A DNA stretch of 64,000 bases. Origin: Streptomyces sp. 130 (GTDB taxonomy: Bacteria; Actinomycetota; Actinomycetes; Streptomycetales; Streptomycetaceae). The stretch is taken from contig NZ_VJNO01000009.1 in assembly GCF_007096885.1 (NCBI RefSeq), forward strand, positions 1-64,000, written 5' to 3'. Position numbers and translations under genes: made by a program. The notes beneath the pieces were generated by a model that saw only the letters and a list, made by a program, of their open reading frames with translations, was not told the origin of the DNA and ran no database searches. Below, in pieces: positions 54,171 through 64,000 of the stretch (positions are counted from its first letter, which is position 1; each line of letters starts with the position of its first letter).

Positions 54171-55177
54171 AGATCGATCTCACCGAAACCACGTCCAGCA
54201 AGATCAACCAGGCGCTCATCTCGGCCCGGCGCGCGGTCGGCGCCCCGGCGATCGGGATGGTCCTCACCCTCGTCATCGTCACCGACGAGGAGAACGCCTA
54301 CGACGCGCTGAAGGCGGCGAGCGACTCCTCGCGGGAGCACCCCTCGCGGATCATCGCGGTCATCAAGCGGCTCAGCCGGTCGCCGCGCACCCGCCGCGAC
54401 GCACGGCTCGACGCCGAGATCCGGGTCGGCTCCGACTCGGGCTCCGGCGAGACCGTGGTGCTCCGGCTCCACGGCGAACTGGCCAACCACGCCCAGTCGG
54501 TCGTCCTGCCGCTGCTGCTGCCGGACGCCCCGGTGGTGGTGTGGTGGCCGCAGGACTCCCCCGCCGACCCGGCGAGGGACGCGCTCGGCGCGCTGGCCCA
54601 GCGCCGGATCACCGACACCTACTCGGCCGAGCACCCGCTCGACGAGCTGGGAGTGCGCGCCGACACCTACCGGCCCGGTGACACGGACCTGGCGTGGACG
54701 CGCATCACGCCGTGGCGTTCGATGCTGGCCGCCGCGCTCGACCAGCAGCCGGCCGAGGTCGTCTCGGCCACGGTCGAGGGCGAGTCGGACAACCCGAGCT
54801 GCGAGCTGCTGGCCATGTGGCTCGCGGACCGGCTCGGGGTCCCGGTGGAGCGCACCACGTCCGGCGGCCCCGGTCTGACGGCCGTCCGGATGGTCACCAA
54901 GAACGGCGACATCGTCCTGGACCGGGCCGACGGCTCGCTCGCCACGCTCTGCATGGTGGGCCAGCCGGACCGCGCGGTGGCGCTCAAGCGCCGCGAGACG
55001 GCCGAGCTCCTCGCGGAGGAGCTGCGGCGCCTGGACCCGGACAACATCTACGAGTCGACCGTGAAGTTCGGCGTGGACCGCCTCCACAAGGCGGGCCCGG
55101 GCGAGCCGGCCAAGGCGCCCGCCCCGGCCCCCGCAGCGAAGAAGGCCGCCCCGGCGAAGAAGGCGGCGGCGAAGTGA
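54167..55177 (+). CDS. opcA: OpcA, glucose-6-phosphate dehydrogenase assembly protein
   Basis: 336 aa, OpcA family, needed for full G6PDH activity in actinobacteria and cyanobacteria. IDLTETTSSKINQALISARRA, VVVWWPQDSPADPA and CELLAMWLADRLGVPVER are conserved. The last 25 residues are a Lys/Ala/Pro tail. ATGA overlap with zwf fits a fixed ratio. Confidence 0.95.
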   Translation: MKIDLTETTSSKINQALISARRAVGAPAIGMVLTLVIVTDEENAYDALKAASDSSREHPSRIIAVIKRLSRSPRTRRDARLDAEIRVGSDSGSGETVVLRLHGELANHAQSVVLPLLLPDAPVVVWWPQDSPADPARDALGALAQRRITDTYSAEHPLDELGVRADTYRPGDTDLAWTRITPWRSMLAAALDQQPAEVVSATVEGESDNPSCELLAMWLADRLGVPVERTTSGGPGLTAVRMVTKNGDIVLDRADGSLATLCMVGQPDRAVALKRRETAELLAEELRRLDPDNIYESTVKFGVDRLHKAGPGEPAKAPAPAPAAKKAAPAKKAAAK

Positions 55178-55959
55178 CCGGAGTCCCGCAGCTCGTCGTG
55201 CACCGCGACAAGGAGCTGATGGCGCAGGCCGCCGCGGCCCGGCTGATCACGAAGATCGTGGACGCCCAGGCCGCGCGCGGCGACGCCTCGGTGGTGCTCA
55301 CCGGCGGGCGCAACGGCAACGGCCTGCTGGCCGCGCTCGCCGCGGCGCCGGCCCGGGACGCGGTCGACTGGTCGCGGCTCGACCTGTGGTGGGGCGACGA
55401 GCGGTTCCTGCCGGAGGGCGACCCGGAGCGCAATGTCACGCAGGCCCGCGAGGCCCTGCTGGACGCCGTGCCCCTGGACCCCTCACGGGTGCACGTGATG
55501 CCGGCCTCGGACGGCCCCCACGGTCCGGACGCCGACGCCGCGGCCGCCGGGTACGCGGCCGAGCTGGCGGCGGCCGCCGCGCCCCAGGACCACGGCCCGG
55601 TGCCGGAGTTCGACGTGCTGATGCTGGGCGTCGGCCCGGACACGCACGTCGCCTCGCTCTTCCCGGAACTGCCCGGGGTGCGGGAGACCGAGCGCACCGT
55701 CGTCGGTGTGCACGGTGCGCCCAAGCCGCCGCCGGTCCGGGTGTCGCTGACGCTGCCCGCCATCCGGGCGGCGCGCGAGGTGTGGCTGCTGGCCGCGGGC
55801 GAGGACAAGGCGGAGGCGGTCGCCATCGCCCTGTCCGGGGCCGGCGAGGTCCAGGCACCGGCGGCCGGTGCGTACGGCCGCGCCCGCACGCTGTGGCTGC
55901 TCGACGCGGCGGCGGCCTCCCGGCTCCCGCGCGCCCTGTATCCGCCGGCTTCCGCCTGA
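55174..55959 (+). CDS. pgl: 6-phosphogluconolactonase
   Basis: 261 aa, DevB/SOL type: LTGGRNGNGLLAAL, DLWWGDERFLPEGDPERN and MLGVGPDTHVASLFPELPG, where the usual DGHTASLFP has become PDTHVASLFP. It hydrolyses 6-phosphogluconolactone, the product of zwf. GTG 55174 overlaps the opcA stop (GTGA). Last gene of the operon. Confidence 0.94.
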   Translation: MTGVPQLVVHRDKELMAQAAAARLITKIVDAQAARGDASVVLTGGRNGNGLLAALAAAPARDAVDWSRLDLWWGDERFLPEGDPERNVTQAREALLDAVPLDPSRVHVMPASDGPHGPDADAAAAGYAAELAAAAAPQDHGPVPEFDVLMLGVGPDTHVASLFPELPGVRETERTVVGVHGAPKPPPVRVSLTLPAIRAAREVWLLAAGEDKAEAVAIALSGAGEVQAPAAGAYGRARTLWLLDAAAASRLPRALYPPASA

Positions 55960-55981
55960 CCGGCCGCCGGCGGGCCGCCCA

Positions 55982-56017
55982 CGGGCCCGGTCCGTCCTTC
56001 GGGACGGGCCGGGCCCG
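55982..56017 (+). terminator. Terminator of the pentose phosphate operon
   Basis: 16-bp arms (55982-55997 and 56002-56017, one G-U) around a stable TTCG tetraloop, 22 nt after the pgl stop. Confidence 0.85.
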
Positions 56018-56054
56018 GCGCGTTCCCGGGCGCTGACGTGAAAGGCTCGGCGCC

Positions 56055-56411
56055 ATGCGTATCGGAACCGTGGTGATGGGCGCGTCGGACGTGGCGCGGG
56101 CGGCGGCCTTCTGGAAGGCGGCCCTGGGCTACGTGGAGCGGGAACCGGCCCGGGACGACTGGGTGGTGCTGGTCCCCGCCGAGGGGCCGGGTGCCGGGCT
56201 CGCCCTGGGCCGCAGCGACTCCCCGGTGCAGGAGGTGCCCCGCGTCCACCTCGACCTGTACACGCGGGAGCAGGACGCCGAGGTGGCCCGGCTGCTCGCG
56301 CTCGGCGCGGCGGAGGTCGACTGGGCGCTGTATCCCGAGGACCCGGACTTCGTGGTGCTGGCCGACCCGGAGGGCAACCGCTTCTGCGTCATCGACACGA
56401 CGCACGGCTGA
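56055..56411 (+). CDS. VOC family protein
   Basis: 118 aa, a single VOC fold starting MRIGTVVMGASDVARAAAFWKAALGYVERE and ending LADPEGNRFCVIDT. Substrate unknown. GAAAGG ribosome site. It sits between two hairpins, convergent with pgi. Confidence 0.87.
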   Translation: MRIGTVVMGASDVARAAAFWKAALGYVEREPARDDWVVLVPAEGPGAGLALGRSDSPVQEVPRVHLDLYTREQDAEVARLLALGAAEVDWALYPEDPDFVVLADPEGNRFCVIDTTHG

Positions 56412-56440
56412 GGGGGCCCGGCCGTCCGGCCGGGCCCCCT
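56411..56440. terminator. Bidirectional terminator VOC/pgi
   Basis: 13-bp perfect arms including the outer A-T pair, with a 4-nt loop (GTCC), beginning at the last base of the VOC stop codon and 12 nt past the pgi stop. Confidence 0.85.
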
Positions 56441-56451
56441 CGGGCGGGACC

Positions 56452-58113
56452 TCAGCGCCCCCGCAGCTCGCGGTAGGCCGAGACCAGCGCGGCGGTGGAG
56501 CTGTCCAGCTGCTCGCCGCCCTCGCCCTCGGTCAGCACGGGCTCGATCTTCTTGGCGAGGACCTTGCCGAGCTCGACGCCCCACTGGTCGAAGGAGTCGA
56601 TGTTCCAGATGGCGCCCTGGACGAAGACCTTGTGCTCGTACAGGGCGATCAGCTGGCCCAGCACGGACGGGGTGAGCCGGTCGGCGAGGATCGTCGTCGT
56701 GGGGTGGTCGCCCCGGAACGTCTTGTGCGCCACCAGCTCCTCGGGGACGCCCTCGGCGCGCACCTCGTCGGGCGTCTTGCCGAAGGCGAGGGCCTGGGTC
56801 TGGGCGAAGAAGTTGGCCATCAGCAGGTCGTGCTGGGCGACCAGCCCGGGCAGCAGGTCCTCGACCGGCTGCGCGAAGCCGATGAAGTCGGCCGGGATGA
56901 CCTTCGTACCCTGGTGGATCAGCTGGTAGTAGGCGTGCTGACCGTTGGTGCCCGGGGTGCCCCAGACGACCGGGCCGGTCTGCCAGTCGACGGGGTTGCC
57001 GTCGCGGTCCACGGACTTGCCGTTGGACTCCATGTCCAGCTGCTGGAGGTACGCGGTGAACTTGGACAGGTAGTGGCTGTAGGGCAGCACCGCGTGCGAC
57101 TGGGCGTCGAAGAACGCGCCGTACCAGACGCCCAGCAGGCCGAGCAGCAGCGGGGCGTTCTCCTCGGCGGGGGCGGTGCGGAAGTGCTCGTCGACGAGGT
57201 GGAAGCCGTCGAGCATCTCGCGGAACCGGTCCGGGCCGATGGCGATCATCAGCGAGAGGCCGATGGCGGAGTCGTACGAGTAGCGGCCCCCGACCCAGTC
57301 CCAGAACTCGAACATGTTGGCCGTGTCGATGCCGAAGTCCGCGACCTTCTCCGCGTTGGTCGACAGCGCCACGAAGTGCTTGGCGACGGCCTCCTGACCG
57401 GCCCTCAGGCCGGTGAGGAGCCAGTTGCGGGCGGAGGTGGCGTTGGTGATCGTCTCGATGGTGGTGAAGGTCTTCGAGGCGATGATGAACAGCGTCTCGG
57501 CCGGGTCGAGGTCGCGGACGGCCTCGTGCAGGTCGGCGCCGTCCACGTTGGAGACGAAGCGGAAGGTGAGCGAGCGGTCCGTGAAGGAGCGCAGCACCTC
57601 GTACGCCATGGCGGGGCCGAGGTCCGAGCCGCCGATGCCGATGTTGACGATGTTCTTGATGGGCTTGCCGGTGTGGCCGGTCCACTCCCCCGACCGGACC
57701 CGGTCGGAGAACGCCGCCATCTTGTCGAGCACCGCGTGCACGGCCGGCACCACGTTCTCGCCGTCGACCTCGATGACGGCGTCGCGCGGGGCGCGCAGCG
57801 CGGTGTGCAGGACCGCCCGGTCCTCGGTGGTGTTGATCTTGTCGCCGCGGAACATGGCGTCCCGGAGCCCGGCGACGTCGGTCGCGGCGGCCAGCTCGCG
57901 CAGCAGCGCCAGCGTCTCGTCGGTGACCAGGTGCTTGGAGTAGTCGAGGTACAGGTCGCCGACCCGCAGGGCGTACCCGGTGCCGCGCTCCGGGTCGTCC
58001 GCGAACAGCTGGCGCAGACCGGTCGACCCGAGCTGCTCACGGTGCTTGCCCAGCGCGGCCCATTCCGGCGTCTGGTTGAGCCTGGTACGGCTTGTTGCGT
58101 TCATCCCGGACAT
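56452..58113 (-). CDS. pgi: Glucose-6-phosphate isomerase
   Basis: 553 aa, the large PGI type. [33 protein letters not shown] and the C-terminal signature region [15 protein letters not shown] are present. It interconverts glucose-6-P and fructose-6-P, linking zwf to glycolysis. ATG 58113 has GAGAAG upstream; MNATS at 58104 is an alternative. Confidence 0.96.
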   Translation of the reverse strand: MSGMNATSRTRLNQTPEWAALGKHREQLGSTGLRQLFADDPERGTGYALRVGDLYLDYSKHLVTDETLALLRELAAATDVAGLRDAMFRGDKINTTEDRAVLHTALRAPRDAVIEVDGENVVPAVHAVLDKMAAFSDRVRSGEWTGHTGKPIKNIVNIGIGGSDLGPAMAYEVLRSFTDRSLTFRFVSNVDGADLHEAVRDLDPAETLFIIASKTFTTIETITNATSARNWLLTGLRAGQEAVAKHFVALSTNAEKVADFGIDTANMFEFWDWVGGRYSYDSAIGLSLMIAIGPDRFREMLDGFHLVDEHFRTAPAEENAPLLLGLLGVWYGAFFDAQSHAVLPYSHYLSKFTAYLQQLDMESNGKSVDRDGNPVDWQTGPVVWGTPGTNGQHAYYQLIHQGTKVIPADFIGFAQPVEDLLPGLVAQHDLLMANFFAQTQALAFGKTPDEVRAEGVPEELVAHKTFRGDHPTTTILADRLTPSVLGQLIALYEHKVFVQGAIWNIDSFDQWGVELGKVLAKKIEPVLTEGEGGEQLDSSTAALVSAYRELRGR

Positions 58114-58217
58114 CAGCCCACTTCTCTCGTAACCGCAGTTCCCCGCTGCCCCTCCAACCTAATTGATCAGGCGGCCGGACGTGACAACGGCGGGCTGCGG
58201 CACGTCGGAAGCACTGC

Positions 58218-58244
58218 GGCCGGGCACCCGTGGGGTGCCCGGCC
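58218..58244 (-). terminator. Terminator of rbpA
   Basis: 12-bp perfect arms with a GTG loop, 10 nt past the rbpA stop. Confidence 0.85.
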
Positions 58245-58254
58245 GGTGGAGGTC

Positions 58255-58590
58255 TCAGATTTCGCCGCGGAGTTTCGCCAGGGCCTCGGCGAGGATGGCC
58301 TCGCCGTCCGCGTCGCTGCGGCGCTCGCGTACGTACGCGAGGTGCGTCTTGTACGGTTCGGTGCGCGGCGGGTCGGGCGGGCTCTCCGGGTCCTGGCCGG
58401 CCGGGAAACCGCAGCGGGGGCAGTCCCAGGTGTCCGGTACCTGCGCGTCATGGGCGAAACTGGGCTGCGTCTCGTGCCCGTTCGAGCACCAGAAGGAGAT
58501 GCGGAGCCGTGGCGCGGACTCGCCGCGCTCGGCCTCCCCCATCGGCCCCGCCCCGACCCGGCTCCCCCGGATCGCGTTGCCACTTGCCAC
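58255..58590 (-). CDS. rbpA: RNA polymerase-binding protein RbpA
   Basis: 111 aa. A central barrel with zinc ligand candidates Cys35, His39, Cys57 and Cys60 (FWCSNGHE, CPRCG) and the C-terminal sigma-interaction helix (DGEAILAEALAKLRGEI). It binds principal sigma factors and stabilises the open complex, and is an actinobacterial marker. Monocistronic. Confidence 0.96.
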   Translation of the reverse strand: MASGNAIRGSRVGAGPMGEAERGESAPRLRISFWCSNGHETQPSFAHDAQVPDTWDCPRCGFPAGQDPESPPDPPRTEPYKTHLAYVRERRSDADGEAILAEALAKLRGEI

Positions 58591-58699
58591 GGTCGTAACT
58601 CCCTGCGTGATGGTGCTCGAGGATGCCCCAGTCTACGTAAGGCCCAACGCGCGTCCAGGGGAAGGAGTTACACCCGCACCGGGAAACGCGTACGACGGG

Positions 58700-58936
58700 T
58701 CAGTTGTCGAGCTTGATGAGCAGACCAAGCACCACGATGCACGCGAACCAGGCCAGACCGACCACGACGGTGATGCGGTCGAGGTTGCGCTCGGCTACCG
58801 AGGAGCCGCCGACGGAGGACTGCATGCCGCCACCGAACATGTCGGAGAGACCGCCGCCCTTGCCCTTGTGCATCAGCACCAGCAGCATCAGCAACAGGCT
58901 GAAGACGATCAGGGCGATCTCGAACCCCAGAATCAC
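58700..58936 (-). CDS. secG: Preprotein translocase subunit SecG
   Basis: 78 aa with two membrane helices (GFEIALIVFSLLLMLLVLMHKGKGGGLSDMFGGG and ITVVVGLAWFACIVVLGLLI). It assists SecYEG export. Start GTG 58936. It follows tpiA across a hairpin. Confidence 0.94.
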   Translation of the reverse strand: MILGFEIALIVFSLLLMLLVLMHKGKGGGLSDMFGGGMQSSVGGSSVAERNLDRITVVVGLAWFACIVVLGLLIKLDN

Positions 58937-58980
58937 GGCTGGTCCCTACTTTCCGGAAATACCGACAGCGTGCGAACAAC

Positions 58981-59011
58981 GGGGGCCGGGAGGTCGCCCT
59001 CCCCGGCCCCC
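58981..59011 (-). terminator. Hairpin between tpiA and secG
   Basis: GGGGGCCGGG-AGG pairs with CCTCCCCGGCCCCC apart from one bulge, 34 nt past the tpiA stop. It can end or attenuate the glycolytic transcript before secG. Confidence 0.7.
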
Positions 59012-59044
59012 GCAAGGGTACGACGGATCCGCGCTACCGCATAC

Positions 59045-59821
59045 TCACTGGTCGCGGAAGCGGACGATCTTGACGAACTCGTCCGCGTCGAGCGCCGCGC
59101 CGCCGATCAGGGCGCCGTCGACGTCGGGCTGGGCCATGATCGCGGCGACGTTGCCGGACTTCACCGAGCCGCCGTACTGGATGCGGACCGCGTCGGCCAG
59201 CTCCTGCGAGTACAGCTCGGCGAGGCGGGCGCGGATCGCACCGCAGACCTCCTGCGCGTCCTCCGGGGTGGCGACCTCGCCGGTGCCGATGGCCCAGACC
59301 GGCTCGTAGGCGACCACGATGGACTCGGCCTGCTCGGCCGGGACGTCCTTGAGGGCGCCGTCGAGCTGCGCGAGGGTGTACGCGACCTGCTCGCCGGCCT
59401 TGCGGACGTCCAGGCCCTCGCCGACGCACAGGATCGGCGTCAGGCCGTGCTTGTACGCGGCCTTCACCTTGGCGTTGCAGACCTCGTCGGTCTCGCCGTG
59501 GTACTGGCGGCGCTCGCTGTGGCCGATGGCGACGAAGGTGCACTTCAGCTTGGCGAGCATGGGGCCGGAGATCTCACCGGTGTACGCGCCGGAGTCGTGC
59601 GCCGAGATGTCCTGGGCGCCGTACTTGATCTTCAGCTTGTCGCCGTCGACCAGCGTCTGCACGGAGCGCAGGTCGGTGAAGGGCGGCAGGACGGCGACCT
59701 CTACGGCGTCGTAGTCCTTGTCGGCCAGGGCGAAGGCGAGCTTCTGGACGTGGGCGATGGCCTCGAGGTGGTTGAGGTTCATCTTCCAGTTGCCCGCCAT
59801 CAGCGGGGTGCGGGTGGTCAT
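59045..59821 (-). CDS. tpiA: Triosephosphate isomerase
   Basis: 258 aa. Lys13 (NWKMN), His101 (AIGHSERR) and Glu173 ([11 protein letters not shown]) form the catalytic set. It interconverts DHAP and GAP. It lies 6 nt behind pgk. Confidence 0.97.
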   Translation of the reverse strand: MTTRTPLMAGNWKMNLNHLEAIAHVQKLAFALADKDYDAVEVAVLPPFTDLRSVQTLVDGDKLKIKYGAQDISAHDSGAYTGEISGPMLAKLKCTFVAIGHSERRQYHGETDEVCNAKVKAAYKHGLTPILCVGEGLDVRKAGEQVAYTLAQLDGALKDVPAEQAESIVVAYEPVWAIGTGEVATPEDAQEVCGAIRARLAELYSQELADAVRIQYGGSVKSGNVAAIMAQPDVDGALIGGAALDADEFVKIVRFRDQ

Positions 59822-59827
59822 GAAAGG

Positions 59828-61039
59828 TCAGTCCTCCAGAGCGGCGAGGCCGGGCAGCGTCTTGCCCTCGAGATATTCGAGGCTGGCGCCGCCACCGGTC
59901 GAGATGTGTCCGAACGCGTTCTCGTCGAAGCCCAGGATGCGGACCGCGGCGGCGGAGTCGCCACCGCCGACCACGCTGAAGCCCGAGGAGTCGACGAGGG
60001 CCTGGGCGACGGCCCGGGTGCCCTCGGCGAAGTCGGGGTGCTCGAAGACGCCCATCGGGCCGTTCCAGAAGACGGTGGCCGCGTCGGCGAGCTTCGATGC
60101 GTAGAGCTTGTTGGTCTCCGGACCGTTGTCCAGGCCCATCTGCCCGGCCGGCATGGCGTCGGCGGGGACGGTGTCCGGGTGGGCCGGGGCCTTGGTCTTC
60201 AGGTCCGGGAAGGAGGGCGCGACGACGACGTCGACGGGGAGGACGAACTCCACGCCCTTCGCCTCGGCGCGCCGCAGGTACTCCTGGACCGCCGGGATCT
60301 GGTCCTCCTGGAGCAGCGAGCTGCCGACCTCGTGGCCCTGGGCCTTGAGGAAGGTGTACGCCATGCCGCCGCCGATCAGGATGCGGTCGGCGCGCTCCAG
60401 GAGGTGGTCGATGACGCCGAGCTTGTCGGAGACCTTGGCGCCGCCGAGGACGACCGCGTAGGGGCGCTGGACGTCCTCGGTGAGCTTCTTCAGGACGCCG
60501 ACCTCGGTGGCGATGAGGTCGCCCGCGGCGTGCGGGAGGCGGGCCGGGAGGTCGAAGACCGAGGCGTGCTTGCGGTGGACGGCGCCGAAGCCGTCGCCCA
60601 CGTACAGGTCGGCCAGCTCGGCCAGCTGGTCCGCGAACGCGCCGCGCTCGGCGTCGTCCTTGGAGGTCTCGCCGGGGTTGAAGCGGAGGTTCTCGATGAC
60701 CGCGACCCGGCCGTCGGTGAGCGCGGCGACCGTGGCGCGGGCGGACTCGCCGACCGTGTCGGTCGCGAACGCCACGTCCGCGCCCAGCAGTTCGCCGAGC
60801 CGGGTGGCGGCGGGCGCCAGCGAGAACGCCGGGTCCGGGGCGCCCTTGGGGCGGCCCAGGTGCGAGGCGACGACGACCCGCGCGCCGGCCTCGGCCAGCT
60901 TGCGGACGGTCGGGGCGACGGCGCGGATGCGGCCGTCGTCGGTGATGGTGGTGCCGCTCAGCGGCACGTTGAGGTCGGCGCGGACGAATACCCGCTTGCC
61001 GGCGACCCCGTCGGCGAGAAGTGCGTCGATCGTCTTCAT
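59828..61039 (-). CDS. pgk: Phosphoglycerate kinase
   Basis: 403 aa, complete: RADLNVPL, SHLGRPKG, LENLRFNPGE, and the C-terminal ATP site GGGDSAAAV. It makes ATP from 1,3-bisphosphoglycerate. It lies 111 nt behind gap, across a large hairpin. Confidence 0.97.
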   Translation of the reverse strand: MKTIDALLADGVAGKRVFVRADLNVPLSGTTITDDGRIRAVAPTVRKLAEAGARVVVASHLGRPKGAPDPAFSLAPAATRLGELLGADVAFATDTVGESARATVAALTDGRVAVIENLRFNPGETSKDDAERGAFADQLAELADLYVGDGFGAVHRKHASVFDLPARLPHAAGDLIATEVGVLKKLTEDVQRPYAVVLGGAKVSDKLGVIDHLLERADRILIGGGMAYTFLKAQGHEVGSSLLQEDQIPAVQEYLRRAEAKGVEFVLPVDVVVAPSFPDLKTKAPAHPDTVPADAMPAGQMGLDNGPETNKLYASKLADAATVFWNGPMGVFEHPDFAEGTRAVAQALVDSSGFSVVGGGDSAAAVRILGFDENAFGHISTGGGASLEYLEGKTLPGLAALED

Positions 61040-61063
61040 CTGTCTGGACTCCTTGGAGGACGA

Positions 61064-61122
61064 GTGAGCATGCGAGGGGGCTCGAACAGCGCAGCGTCGC
61101 GCTGTTCGAGCCCCGTGCTCAC
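61064..61122 (-). terminator. Large intercistronic hairpin between gap and pgk
   Basis: Inner 16-bp perfect arms (61077-61092 and 61099-61114, 6-nt loop) plus outer arms GTGAGCA/TGCTCAC (61064-61070 and 61116-61122). It is strong enough to terminate, or to protect the 3' end of gap mRNA after processing. Confidence 0.75.
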
Positions 61123-61150
61123 ATCGAGATGCCTGCCGGTGCGGCGGTGC

Positions 61151-62176
<1,026 letters not shown>

Positions 62177-62291
62177 TTAGGTACGCCGGTTTTCGACGCC
62201 GGCGAGTTGTATGGGATGTCCCCGACCGCCTCCGACCCTACCTCTCCGGAGCCGCCGGGGTGACATCGAGCGGGGCCGGAAAGCATGCGAA

Positions 62292-62323
62292 AGGCCCGTA
62301 CTCCCCAGTAGGAATACGGGCCT
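62292..62323 (-). terminator. Terminator downstream of whiA
   Basis: AGGCCCGTA (62292-62300) pairs with TACGGGCCT (62315-62323), with inner CTCC/GGAA contacts, 98 nt past the whiA stop. Confidence 0.7.
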
Positions 62324-62420
62324 CCGGTGGCGTCCGGCCTTCCGCGCAGCGGTTACTCAGCGTCAACGGCCGCGGGCCGGGGGGCCGTTCCCCTCACGGG
62401 GCGCGGGCCCGGTGCCCGGC

Positions 62421-63410
62421 TCAGCCGACCAGGCCGTCGGCCAGCTCTTCGCTGAGAGTGGATTCCGTACCGGGGATGCCCAGGTCCTGGGCGCGCTTGT
62501 CGGCCATCGCGAGGAGCCGGCGGATGCGGCCCGCGACCGCGTCCTTGGTCAGCGGCGGGTCGGCGAGGGCGCCCAGCTCCTCCAGCGACGCCTGCTTGTG
62601 CTCCATGCGCAGCCGCCCGGCCGCCGCCAGGTGCTCCGGGACCTCCTCGCCCAGGATCTCCAGGGCGCGGCCCACCCGGGCGCCCGCGGCGACCGCGGCC
62701 CGGGCGGAGCGGCGCAGGTTCGCGTCGTCGAAGTTGGCGAGGCGGTTGGCGGTGGCCCGGACCTCGCGGCGCATCCGGCGCTCCTCCCAGGCCAGCACCG
62801 ACTCGTGGGCGCCGAGCCGGGTGAGCAGGGCGCCGATCGCGTCGCCGTCGCGGACGACGACCCGGTCCACGCCGCGCACCTCGCGGGCCTTGGCGGCGAT
62901 GGAGAGCCGGCGGGCGGCGCCGACCAGGGCGAGCGCGGCCTCCGGGCCCGGGCAGGTCACCTCCAGGGAGGAGGAGCGGCCCGGCTCGGTGAGCGAGCCG
63001 TGCGCCAGGAACGCCCCGCGCCAGGCGGCCTCGGCGTCGCAGGTGGCCCCCGAGACCACCTGCGGGGGCAGGCCGCGGATGGGGCGGCCCCGGCCGTCGA
63101 CGAGCCCGGTCTGGCGCGCCAGCTGGTCGCCGCCCGCCACCACCCGTACGACGTAGCGCGAACCGCGCCGCAGTCCGCCGGGGGCCATCACGATCAGCTC
63201 CGAGCTGTGCCCGAAGATCTCCAGGATGTCCCGCTTGAGCCGGCGTGCCGCCATCGCGGTGTCCAGCTCCGCCTCGATCACGATCCGGCCGCTCACCAGG
63301 TGGAGGCCGCCCGCGAACCGGAGAATCGCCGAGACCTCTGCCTTCCTGCAGCAGGTCCGGGTCACGGGAAGCCGGGAGACTTCGTCCTTCACCGCCGGCG
63401 TCATCGCCAT
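62421..63410 (-). CDS. whiA: Sporulation regulator WhiA
   Basis: 329 aa. The N-terminal LAGLIDADG-homing-endonuclease-like domain ([32 protein letters not shown]) is followed by the C-terminal helix-turn-helix ([28 protein letters not shown]). It works with WhiB to trigger sporulation septation in Streptomyces. It overlaps the YvcK-family stop by 10 nt (ATG 63410) or 4 nt (ATG 63404). Confidence 0.97.
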   Translation of the reverse strand: MAMTPAVKDEVSRLPVTRTCCRKAEVSAILRFAGGLHLVSGRIVIEAELDTAMAARRLKRDILEIFGHSSELIVMAPGGLRRGSRYVVRVVAGGDQLARQTGLVDGRGRPIRGLPPQVVSGATCDAEAAWRGAFLAHGSLTEPGRSSSLEVTCPGPEAALALVGAARRLSIAAKAREVRGVDRVVVRDGDAIGALLTRLGAHESVLAWEERRMRREVRATANRLANFDDANLRRSARAAVAAGARVGRALEILGEEVPEHLAAAGRLRMEHKQASLEELGALADPPLTKDAVAGRIRRLLAMADKRAQDLGIPGTESTLSEELADGLVG

Positions 63411-64000
63411 GGGCCGATCCTTCCATGCATCCGAAAAATACGGTCGTACGCGGCGGCCAACAGCTCCGGATCGTGGATCGGAACGCCGTCGGGTGAGGCC
63501 ACGGGCGCCAGCTCGACCGCGGCACCGAGCCGTTTGGCTGCGTCGGCGAGGGACTCGCGGTCGGGCACGGCGGCCTCGTCGGCCAGCACCACGTCCAGGG
63601 CGAGTTTAGGGGCGTGTCGTCCCAAAACCTCCAAATGACGCTGCGGTGAGAAGCCTTCTGTTTCGCCGGGCTGCGGGGCGAGGTTCAGCGAGAGGACCTT
63701 GCGGGCCTTCGTCTCGATCAGCGCGTCGAGCAGTTCGGGCACGAGCAGGTGCGGGATGACCGAGGAGAACCAGGAGCCGGGGCCGAGGACCACCCAGTCC
63801 GCGTCCCGGACGGCGGCGACCGCCTCGGGGACGGCCGGCGGGTCGGCCGGGACCAGGTGCACGGACTGCACCTCGCCCGGGGTGAGGGCGACGGTGGCCT
63901 GGCCGCGCACGGTGTCCACGTCCTCCGGGCGGTCCGGGTCGTGGCCCTTGACGAGGGCCTGGAGCTCCAGCGGCACGGCGGACATGGGCAGCACCCGGCC
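63401..64000 (-). CDS. YvcK/CofD-like gluconeogenesis factor, C-terminal part
   Basis: The last 199 residues of a gene that continues past the right edge. [25 protein letters not shown] and [29 protein letters not shown] are the YvcK family core, which binds UDP-sugars and supports growth on gluconeogenic carbon. The order yvcK-whiA is the usual cluster; rapZ is expected outside the window. Confidence 0.92.
   Translation of the reverse strand, partial: GRVLPMSAVPLELQALVKGHDPDRPEDVDTVRGQATVALTPGEVQSVHLVPADPPAVPEAVAAVRDADWVVLGPGSWFSSVIPHLLVPELLDALIETKARKVLSLNLAPQPGETEGFSPQRHLEVLGRHAPKLALDVVLADEAAVPDRESLADAAKRLGAAVELAPVASPDGVPIHDPELLAAAYDRIFRMHGRIGPWR

Overview
The window is chromosomal DNA of a Streptomyces. 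GC content is very high with GC-rich third codon positions, GTG and TTG starts are frequent, and many neighbouring genes overlap by ATGA or GTGA. It carries WhiA, RbpA, a SufRBDCSU block with an internal Rieske protein, and the order ctaB / tkt-tal-zwf-opcA-pgl / pgi / rbpA / secG / tpiA-pgk-gap / whiA-yvcK, which is a core Streptomyces chromosome block. I see no rRNA, tRNA, CRISPR array, insertion sequence or prophage.

Left part (1-9.9 kb): a VOC/maleylpyruvate-isomerase-like fusion, a class V aminotransferase, a FrnE-like DsbA, a GNAT, a DUF1349 protein coupled to an alpha-ketoglutaric semialdehyde dehydrogenase, a divergent IclR regulator, an orphan class B penicillin-binding protein, and an ECF sigma factor with a membrane-anchored partner.

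9.9-27.8 kb is the accessory heart of the window, a pectin utilisation locus. A long minus-strand operon (20.2 to 9.9 kb) runs: two sugar ABC permeases, Gfo/Idh/MocA oxidoreductase, DUF6807 (PmoA-like), GH43, solute-binding lipoprotein, rhamnogalacturonan acetylesterase, pectate lyase, pectin methylesterase. Upstream of it are a GntR regulator, a DHDPS-family enzyme and an IlvD/Edd sugar-acid dehydratase. Further right, 5-dehydro-4-deoxyglucarate dehydratase is coupled to an unknown 392-aa barrel-like protein and lies divergent from uronate dehydrogenase. With the semialdehyde dehydrogenase at 4.3 kb, these genes describe oxidative conversion of galacturonate, and probably of a pentose, to alpha-ketoglutarate. 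Two near-identical palindromes (5882-5899 and 20342-20359) suggest that the IclR protein controls both ends of the pathway.

27.8-37.9 kb is mixed: tandem TerD protein, a small Tudor-like protein, a PhoX-type phosphatase with a His-rich linker, an acidic unknown protein, dapA-like and dapD genes converging with a 4-nt overlap, a decayed alpha/beta-hydrolase pseudogene, an SMR pump with its TetR regulator, a membrane protein and a VOC protein.

37.9-64 kb is core: the suf operon under SufR, an ABC exporter, haem A and haem O synthases, the pentose phosphate operon, pgi, rbpA, secG, the lower-glycolysis genes and whiA. The YvcK-family gene runs off the right edge. Strong hairpins mark most transcript ends.
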